A DNA stretch of 64,000 nt from Hippasteria phrygiana (Eukaryota > Echinodermata > Asteroidea > Valvatida > Goniasteridae): assembly GCA_037893225.1 (NCBI GenBank), contig JAZGUH010000075.1, forward strand, positions 620,001 through 684,000, in the 5' to 3' direction. The notes beneath the pieces are model-generated. The model was not told the DNA's origin. It made no database searches and saw only the letters and a program-made list of their open reading frames with translations. Shown piece by piece: positions 56,555 through 64,000 of this stretch (the first letter of the stretch is position 1; each line of letters starts with the position of its first letter). Position numbers and translations under genes: made by a program.

Positions 56555-57536
56555 GTCTACATGTTGGCAGTGACGAGGAGGTGAGACGACCACAGGCTAT
56601 TTTACCGGTACCGACCTAAATGGGACTCATCCCTCAATGGCGCAAATATATTTGCAAAACTCGGTTCGCTCATGAACCTACAACTCCCTACAATTACTGC
56701 AGGTACAACTAGGGGCATGAAATGCCCTGACGTGGTGTCGGTCCTAGTCTCACCTCCAAGTGGAGGAGCCAATGCCCTGCTGTAGATTTTATACCTTACA
56801 CTGGTAGCGTAAAGGTATTTTAAAACCCTGGAACATCTCAACTTAATCTCCTGACTGTTAAGGTAAGTAAAGCCAATCATTGTTAAGGTAAGTAAAGTAA
56901 GTCAAATCCCATCATTGTTTCCTTCTAGTAGGATTTACAGCTTATACCTTATAAGATTAACCTAATTCCAACTTTAACTTCCAGCACCCCAAAAATTCAG
57001 GTTGGGTCTCCCCTTTTATACAATCACAAAAAGTTAAAATTCAGGTTGGGGTCTCTCTTTAATAACCACTAAAAAGAAACAAACTAAGGACCAATCAAAC
57101 AGTCTCAGCTTTTTGAATCAAATTGTGACAGGCATGTACATCGAAAGCGTGTGCCCCACTTGGTAGATCTAATCACAACAATGTTCTACGACTGCCATCT
57201 TACGCTCGTATACAGAAGTTGAAGCGGAGCGAAGTAGTTGTCAAGGAAAGAAGTGTTCGCAGTTATGTAATTTAGAGTTACTATATGCAAGCTTTGACTC
57301 TACACTTTGGGATGTATTTTCTGACCCTGCTGATACAGTGGAGGAGACAGTGATTGCAACATCTGCTTACATCGAGTTTTGCATGTGCATTCCCCACAAA
57401 ACCTTAAAAGTATTTCCGAACAATAAGCTATGATTTTCCTCAAAACTGAAACATATTCTTCAGCAGAAAAAAACAGCTGATAACGCGGTAGAATGCAAGT
57501 GCACGCCCGTTGCCTGTCCAGAGACTGAAGGAGGGT
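56555..57536. other. Unassigned, ends at a poly-G tract
   Basis: No recognised exon. Two near copies of CAGGTTGGGTCTC words (57000, 57045). 22 G at 57537-57558. Confidence 0.45.
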
Positions 57537-57614
57537 GGGGGGGGGGGGGGGGGGGGGGTCGTCAAACCCCAAAGTGGAATTTTGGCATAATAATGTGCAA
57601 CATTGTGAACACAT

Positions 57615-57692
57615 ACAGTGGTGTGCAAAATTATTCGTACACTTAGCATATTTTATGTACTTTAGTTGTTTGTAAAGAAATGGCACCAATAT
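57615..57692 (+). mobile_element. Tc1-like terminus (other end of the P2 host), inverted
   Basis: CAGTGGTGTGCAAAATTATT preceded by TA, ending in ATAT directly before the inverted P2 end. It has the same strand orientation as the left terminus at 34441, so it fits one Tc1 element only if 54.8-57.8 kb was inverted. Confidence 0.6.
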
Positions 57693-57828
57693 CCCTATCA
57701 ATACCGCGCGCGCCACCTGGGCTCAATGTTATGTGGACGTTCGCAACCATAGAGCTTGTTTGTCACATGAATTTATGAGCTTTACACGACCAGCGTTCTC
57801 TTTGGGCAGCGCTGTGTGGTTGGTTTGA
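57693..57828 (+). mobile_element. P2 right terminal segment, inverted
   Basis: CCCTATCAATACCGCGCGCG followed by the complement of P1 13490-13640 (CTCAATGTTATGTGGACGTT, CAGCGCTGTGTGGTTGG). It supplies the ~140 bp missing from the P2 right end at 54799. Confidence 0.85.
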
Positions 57829-58330
57829 AACCATTGATCTCTATTATACAGACTGGATAGGACACCGCGTCTAAACGCTGTCCTGAATGCGCGTTTTAAA
57901 CGAGGGTAAAGAACGAACGTGACGCGACTGCGTTGTGTGTACTTTCAAACGGAGTTTTTGAAAAAGTGGAAGACTCTTTTTCTTTAATTCTTCATTTTCG
58001 TTGGAAAAAAATAGATTTCTTAACCGAATTGGTCAAAATAGACAAGAACAATGGTCAACGTGTGCGCGGCAGTGAATTTCCCGGAGAAGGATGGAAACTT
58101 GCGTCAGGAAAAAGGAATATCTCACAAGTAAGCTGATGATAATTATTTAACGGTGCGTCTATAACGTAGGTATCAATGTACATGTATAACATTACAACTA
58201 AAGAAAAGGTTAATGCACAGAAACGAAACTTCTTTAATAACACAATTAAAAATAAAGAAATTGATACGAGGGCGGTCGCTTATAAGATACTTATTGGCAT
58301 TATTGATAGGAAAGGCCTGGTAACTACGGT
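57829..58330. other. Repeat R copy 2 and unassigned DNA
   Basis: 57829-57870 repeats ATTGATCTCTATTATACAG and GGACACCGCGTC. Downstream, a 67-codon plus frame from 57933 (SFSLILHFRWKKIDFLTELV) shows no family motif. Confidence 0.5.
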
Positions 58331-58372
58331 AGCTGTGCATGTGTGCGTTTTATGTGTGGGTGGGTGTGTAAA

Positions 58373-58532
58373 ATACCGGCAATCGTGGACTCGGGACGAG
58401 AGAGTCAAGGCGTAGACAAAGGGTCCACGATTGACCGAATGTCCACGATTACAATTCGTGTACAAAGCATATGGGAGGCCTTCCGAAGTACAAACAAAAG
58501 AGGGACAATAGGGAGTCCACGATTGCCGGTAT
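58373..58532. mobile_element. Repeat H, 160-bp inverted-repeat element
   Basis: Perfect 20-nt inverted ends ATACCGGCAATCGTGGACTC (58373-58392, 58513-58532). Interior words GGTCCACGATT and TGTCCACGATT give four or more CCACGATTG motifs in 160 bp. Confidence 0.75.
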
Positions 58533-58879
58533 GTATACACTTGCTTGTGTGTAAGTGTAAATGTGTACAAGCGTTACATACGTTGTCTGGACCTCGGAAC
58601 AAAAGATGTCCACACTAGGCAGGTAGCGAAGACATTGTGTGAACTTGCCCACGTCCACATTTGGTTTCCCCTCTCTGAAAAAGAGCTCTAGAGGTAAAAT
58701 TGGGTTAGGGTTATATTTGAAAAAGTGAAGGGGTAACACTTCAGGGGGCCACTTGGAGTTGAAAACAATTTCTGGATGTGAAAAACATTAGTATTTTGGC
58801 CGAGAATTCTTAACTACACCAATACAAAGGAATGTCTACACAAGTAATGTAATGTAGAGCTGTGTGGGTGTGAGTTTGT

Positions 58880-59045
58880 ATATGCCGGCAATCGTGGACC
58901 TAGGACAAAAGAATTCGGGCGTAGACAAAGGGGTCCACGTTTGACCGAACGTCCACGATTGAAAATCGTGTACAAAACCAATGGGAGGTCTTCCGAAAAA
59001 GTTAGAGTATAAACAAAAGAGGAACAATGGGAGGTCCACGATTGC
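58880..59045. mobile_element. Repeat H, third copy
   Basis: ATGCCGGCAATCGTGGACCT to AGGTCCACGATTGCA, same interior as 58373-58532 (GCGTAGACAAAGGG, TCTTCCGAA). Followed by a TG microsatellite (about 59060-59090). Confidence 0.7.
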
Positions 59046-59264
59046 ACCCGTTTACATGACTGTGTGTGTGTGTGTGCGTTTGTGTGTGCGTGTGCCCATT
59101 GAAATGATAATCAACGTTCATAAGATTTCTTTATTCCACGTTCGATCACGTCAATGGCAAATCGTCCACGAATAACGCAGTTTTCAAACCCTAAAAAAGG
59201 CGGTCAACGGCGATGCTGATATTACATGTATTGAGAAACTCACATCATTCATTATGTTTAGGTT

Positions 59265-59772
59265 TCCTCGGTATGGAATTCCATTGCTGCAATTTACGCG
59301 TCGCATTTGTGGCAGTGTTACTTGGGTCCGCAGCCGTTTGCGCCGTCAACGGCGCATAGTCGCGTCGTGCCGTCGGATAGTCGCGTCGTTCCGTCGCATA
59401 GTCGCGTCGTGCCGTCGCATAGTCGCATTGTCGCATTGTTGATTTCGGGTCCTTAGCCGTTTACGCCGTAAACCCTGAAAATCAACAATGCGACTATGCG
59501 ACGACACGACGCGACTATGCGACGGCACGACGCGACTATGCGACGGCACGACGCGACTATCCGACGGCCCTATACAAACAGTACAAAACTATGCGACGGT
59601 ACGACGCGACGGCACGACGCGACGGCACGACGCGACTATCAGACGGCACGACGCGACTATCCGACGGTACGACGCGACTATGCGCCGTTGACGGCGCAAA
59701 CGGCTGCGGACCCAAGTAACACTGCCACAAATGCGACGCGTAAATGGCAGCAATGGAATTCCATACCTCGGG
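59265..59772. mobile_element. Fold-back element of 21-bp repeats
   Basis: Unique end segments of about 85 bp (GGTATGGAATTCCATTGCTG ... CGCAGCCGTTTGCGCCGTC) are mirrored at the right. Inside are 21-bp units GACGCGACTATGCGACGGCA, about four on the left and nine on the right, in opposite orientations. They meet at a central hairpin around TTTACGCCGTAAA (about 59460-59472). CCTCGG occurs at both outer edges and may be a target duplication. Confidence 0.85.
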
Positions 59773-60193
59773 CAATTTCGGCAAATTAGCAGCCAATATA
59801 TTTCATACATTCATATTAAAGCGATTTTGCCTCTCCAGGTGCTACTTAGCATTCAATTTCGTTTTCAGGCATGCGAATTCATTTAGCATTATATTAAATT
59901 TAGCGTACACAACATTCTTTTTACTAATGCACATTCGTCATCCAATTTAGCAGAGTTGGTTTGAATGGAGATTTTCACTAAAATGTGATTGTCATTCAAA
60001 CTTATTTTGTTTTCTTTGTTCATGTGCGTTATTCGCATGTCGGTCCTTTTTGTCATACTTTGTTTTGTTTATTCTCTGATTATATGTTTTGTGGTTTTCT
60101 GACCAGGGCCTATTATGTAATTTTTTTCAAAAATATTTATGTTATATTGGAATTTCATTAACCTGTCTTATTGTTTAATAACCCTGCGTGCAG
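59773..60193. other. Unassigned, ends in poly-C
   Basis: T-rich, no feature. 23 C at 60194-60216. Confidence 0.45.
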
Positions 60194-60216
60194 CCCCCCC
60201 CCCCCCCCCCCCCCCC

Positions 60217-60969
60217 ATGACTCGGATGCACCAAGGTGCTGCTCCGGAAGGCACTTTTTAAATCATGGACATGAAACGGTCACAGACATAATCTTTTTGT
60301 GAGTGAAAGCAGCTGTTGTTGACCGTCTGTCACTGGGCTAGCAGTAGAATGATCGATAGTTTCCTTTATGATAGCCGACTACGCCGCCATCTCAAATGAC
60401 GTGGTTTGTTTACAATGAATGGGATTTGTACACAGACCAATGGGGCTTTGCTATTGGCCCTTTTTTCTTCTGGTCGGTTTGGCTTGTTAGTAATTTCGAC
60501 ATTACGTCACCGTTTTCACGAAGAGACACACATGTGGATTTTGAAGAAAAAGCGTTTTCGAGATAATCGCAAGAGAAGTTTCTCCTATTTTAAAACTGCA
60601 AAAAATACTACTTTGCAACAACTTTGTGCAGTAAGGAAACATTCACATGATTCTATGAAAGTTGAATTTTTACGTGAACCCAGTAATTAGAATTAACACG
60701 GTGGTTAATTAGCCTAAATTAATTAGTAAAGATGTGTGTCCCTTCGTGAAAACGAAAATTCAGGTTTTCTTACATTGTGGCCTTTCTGTTCAATGTGTTT
60801 TTCCATATGGAAGGAGCGCACGTGTTTACGTGCGTGCAGCTGAGAATGTAACAAAGATGTGTGTCTCTTTGTAAAAACGTAAATCTCTGTTGACCTACTT
60901 TTACGCCTTTCCGTGCAATACTACGTTTTGTACGCGTTCAAGGGGCAGGCATCTTTGCGTCAGTGCTGG
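60217..60969. other. Unassigned, with a recurring TCTCTTCGTGAAAAC word
   Basis: The word occurs inverted at about 60512 and in diverged form at 60735 and 60860, and again at 63067 and 63250. A 94-codon plus frame from 60406 spans the first copy and shows no motif. Confidence 0.4.
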
Positions 60970-61110
60970 AGGACTCGAGTCCGGACTCGGACTCGAGTCC
61001 GGACTCGAGTCCCGATTTTCAAGGACTCGGACTCGGACTCGGACTGTCAGGACTCGGACTCGGACTCGGACTCGGACAATAAGGACTCGACCAGCTCGAG
61101 GACTCGGCCC
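60970..61110. repeat. GGACTC hexamer array 1
   Basis: Imperfect (GGACTC)n with interspersed GAGTCC, so parts are palindromic (GGACTCGAGTCC). Arg-Thr and Ser-Asp frames here are artefacts. Confidence 0.9.
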
Positions 61111-61242
61111 GAGTCCGGCCCAAAAAAGCCGATTTTTACCTAAGATTTTACCGCAATTTTGTAACGAAGTCGGAGTGTTTAGTTAGCAAATCCCGTCAGT
61201 AGCCTGCACACACATGTACTTAATTCGGTAGTACAGTACGCG

Positions 61243-61318
61243 TCAACCTCGTCCCCATAGTGTTCGAGCAATACGCTTCCAGAACGAGGATGAAAGTAGA
61301 CCCTGGGGACGAGGTTGA
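61243..61318. repeat. 76-nt inverted-repeat unit
   Basis: TCAACCTCGTCCCCA (61243-61257) and TGGGGACGAGGTTGA (61304-61318), perfect 15-nt arms. Possibly a very small MITE. Confidence 0.7.
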
Positions 61319-62475
61319 GTACACGTATACGAGCTCAGTACGTGAGGTATGGACGGTTTGCCTGACGAGACGTCGGTCGAACAGCGACGCACGGAGACTG
61401 TACCGGATTAATTTAAACATGGCATGAATTCGCCGTTTGTTCGCTCTACGTACGTGCGTGTGCAATCGAATGCGCTGCATGCATGCGCGAAGGCGCGGTG
61501 TCCGTGTAGTTAGTTGCCAGTCGAGCCGCAACGTCATGTGGCTGGTGCTCGACGTCCATTACTTGCGAATACGGAAGACGGAATACCGGTTGTAATGTAG
61601 TGCGCGGTACACGTTTTGATTGGTCGAAAGTGATTGATTCACAAAAATCTATTTCGCGCTAGTAGGCTTGTACTAGCAATACTTCCCAACTGATATTCAT
61701 GACATCATTAATCTTCTACATTTCAAAATTGTGAAGTACTTATTTAAATTTCTGCACCATAGAAACATTCTCATATTTTGTTTTGTCTGCTAAAATAGTT
61801 CGTGTATTACAATTGAAATAGAAAATCATTGCCACATTATGTTAAAGCTAAAGTTTCACCTACTACTTGTCATCAGACTCACATCGAGACTCGACTACAG
61901 CCCTGCTAAAGAGGAATGTTCCCCAAGACCGGATTTTGAGTAATCAAACTAATAATTGGTTGAAGTAAAACAAATCTGGTTGAATAATTTTTTGTATTTT
62001 TCAGTATAATTAAATCTCCAGGGGCAATTTTGGTTTGGAAAAAAAGACAGATAAAGTTGAGAAAATCGACGTTTTATGGTGACGTTAGAGGCACATGCGA
62101 TGCGTGATTTTTGTTCAAAGCTTTTTTTGTTCAAAACATGTTCTCTGCACGGTTGCAGTAGGTGTTATTTCTTTGACGTCATATTTTCAAATTGGAATAA
62201 GGTACTGGGATAGTTCAGTATCATCACAAAGCCCGTTAGTTTTTCTTCATAATCTGAAATAATAATGGCTGAAAGTAATTTCACAAGGTTGTGTCACGGC
62301 AAGGTTCCTTTGAAGTTTCTCAAACTACTGTGCAAATCCAATTTGTTTCAGGGATTTTTCGCTTGAGTAAAGTACTAGACAATGTTTGCAGGTGTTTATG
62401 TGCCCCAAATCACATACATATGTATGTCATGTATAGACTTTATTTATAGGTTATATTTAAATGTCATTCAATAAT
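61319..62475. other. Unassigned
   Basis: No exon or repeat recognised on either strand. Confidence 0.5.
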
Positions 62476-62772
62476 GCGCTTATCAATTGCTTCCCCCACC
62501 CCTCCCCCCGGGCTGCCCCAGGTCTTATGTGGGGGTTTGGTCACGTTTTTCAAGCCCCAGGGTTGGGATTTTGGTCACTCATTTTGCCATTGTTTCCCCA
62601 TCATCAGAAGTTAAAACCATGATGTGGGGGTGCCCCACCCATATATGTCGGGGATTGTCACTAAAATTTTGCCCAAGGGGTGGGGATTTGGTCACTTCAA
62701 AAGTGACAATCCCCACATCTTGGGTGGGGCAGCCCTGGGGAGGGAGGGGTGGGGGAAGCAATTGATAGGCGC
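62476..62772. mobile_element. Inverted-repeat element, ~300 bp
   Basis: GCGCTTATCAATTGCTTCCC with CCACCCCTCCCC at the left is mirrored by GGGAAGCAATTGATAGGCGC at the right. Interior repeats GTGGGGATTTGGTCAC-type words. No target duplication assigned. Confidence 0.75.
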
Positions 62773-62868
62773 AAAGTGTTACAAGCCTCTCTAAGCCTCT
62801 TATTACCGGAAATACCCTTTTTGACCATGCTGTGAGAACACTGTACATGTACTTGAGATTCACAAAAG

Positions 62869-63052
62869 GACTCGGACTCGGACTCGGACTCGGACTCGGA
62901 CTCGGACTCGGACTCGGACTCGGACTCGGACTCGGACTCGGACTCGGACACAAGGACTCAGACTCGGACTCGGACTCGAACCCCAGGGACTCGGACTCGG
63001 ACTCGGACTCGAACCCAAGGACTCGGACTCGGACTCGGATTGGGTGGACTCG
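62869..63052. repeat. GGACTC hexamer array 2
   Basis: About 26 nearly perfect units, broken by ACACAA and CGAACCCMAGG spacers. It ends GGACTCGACTACAGCACTGC. A similar GACTCGACTACAGCCCTGC without an array is at 61890. Confidence 0.92.
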
Positions 63053-63059
63053 ACTACAG

Positions 63060-64000
63060 CACTGCTTTGCGTCTCTTCGTGAAAATGCAAAATGCAATTA
63101 TCGAGATGTCTGCCCTTTGCATAATTAATGTAATTTGGAAATTAATGATGTGTTGCTTACAGAAGCATGTCGAAATGGTGAAGTACAGTGTTTTAAAGCA
63201 AAATAGTGAAAAAAATCGAAATCGAAAAAATTTTCATTTTTGACATGTGTCTCTCTTCGTGAAAACGGTAGAGGCCCTCAGACTAGGGGTTCGATTGAGG
63301 ATTACATGAACTTTAAGCGGAATTGGCCCAAAGGTGTTTACGTAAATAACAAAAATACAAAAACTTGCCTCACCAAACAGGCACATTGCTGCACGCAGGG
63401 TTAAGTGTGCCTTCATAATTGTTATCCTGGTTTCTTATTGTCCAATCCCTTAACCATCAATCTGTATGCGTTTTTGTAGTTAGCAATTGTCTTCAAAGTA
63501 CATTGGAAAAGTGACTCCCGTACAATTAGTGAACGTTTTTATATACAATGTATACCCCTAAATTGTACAGGAAACTACAGTTAAACGACAGGAACTACAG
63601 TTAAACGAAGTTTAACAAAGCGTCAGTTAAGTTGCACAAATTCCAGAAATGACTGCTAAATAATGAATTTGAATGACCATATACATGCTGCGAAAAGCTC
63701 CTGCGAATTAGAATGCTGTTCGAGTAGATCGTGAAATTGGTATTTTTCTGTTTAAATCGCATTACGCATCTGCACTGTTGTCTAGGCCTACTCATCAAAT
63801 GAAATAGAATGATGATTTGGAGCAGTATTCAATTTCGCGCGAAACCGAATGACGCGGTTATTATATTGCCTGCTTATTTGCCTAAATTGACCGAGAAAAC
63901 CTATATTTTTACTCAAGAGACGGGAACAATTTAAAGGTAGTGTACATAAATGGTCATTGTTGCAATTTTCAGAAATGGGCGGATTTGGGGGTTAGTATAT
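63060..64000. other. Unassigned to window end
   Basis: Two TCTCTTCGTGAAAA words (63067, 63250). A 9-bp tandem CAGTTAAACGA-type duplication near 63580-63608. No exon seen. Confidence 0.45.

Noticed and set aside
57933..58136. 67-residue protein after repeat R
   Set aside because: No recognisable family, short, and no splice-supported continuation.
59245..59810. Overlapping frames with RRDYAT/RHDATMRR repeats
   Set aside because: Readings of 21-bp fold-back units on both strands. No start context.
62579..63128. Long Ser-Glu, Gly-Leu and Arg-Val repeat proteins
   Set aside because: All are six-frame readings of the GGACTC array.

Overview
This is intergenic or gene-poor animal DNA made almost entirely of transposable elements inserted into one another. 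Intron-containing gene remnants, APE-type LINE, DIRS, Penelope, Gypsy, piggyBac, hAT and Harbinger-type elements, and a broken gene of the NXPE family point to a metazoan. The abundance of TACATGTA words, very long poly-C/poly-G tracts and the element mix suggest a marine invertebrate deuterostome (echinoderm, hemichordate or lancelet). That placement is an inference at low confidence. I found no intact host gene, rRNA, functional tRNA or CRISPR.

Layout. 0-4 kb: a GC-rich minisatellite, repeat C copy 1, a small CACTG/TA MITE, a 5'-truncated Penelope-like element on the minus strand, an AAGTC satellite and one probable signal-anchor exon. 4.25-7.8 kb: a nearly full CR1/Jockey-like LINE (minus), followed by a tRNA-derived SINE. 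8.7-15.6 kb: repeat C copy 2, interrupted by element A copy 1 (TA duplication), itself interrupted by piggyBac copy 1 (P1). 16.2-21.1 kb: a decayed DIRS retroelement (plus). 21.4-23.8 kb: an NXPE-family pseudogene (minus) with a 695-bp CACTG-ended element (B) in its coding exon. 25.0-30.0 kb: a Ty3/Gypsy element (minus) with one recognisable LTR. 30-34.4 kb: hairpins and MITEs in otherwise unremarkable DNA.

34.4-57.8 kb is one nested assembly. A Tc1-like element holds piggyBac copy 2 (P2). P2 is split by element G (7.4 kb, CACTC termini, dense CCGGGTCA-type subterminal repeats) and by element D (8.5 kb, Harbinger-like, TAA duplication). D carries a palindrome with arms of about 1.8-2 kb, element A copy 2 and a hAT-like MITE inside the right arm, and a 1-kb long-TIR element that has captured a RecQ-type helicase fragment. 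The right end of P2 lies in inverted orientation at 57.7 kb, so the 54.8-57.8 kb segment appears to have been inverted. 58-64 kb holds small inverted-repeat elements, a fold-back element built of 21-bp units and GGACTC arrays.

Several insertions can be checked inside the window because a second copy of the host sequence supplies the empty site: P1 in A1 (empty in A2), A1 in C2 (empty in C1), D and G in P2 (empty in P1), and the hAT MITE and A2 in the right palindrome arm (empty in the left arm). The most unusual result is that this piggyBac family is flanked by TTAT (P1) and ATAT (P2) instead of the canonical TTAA.
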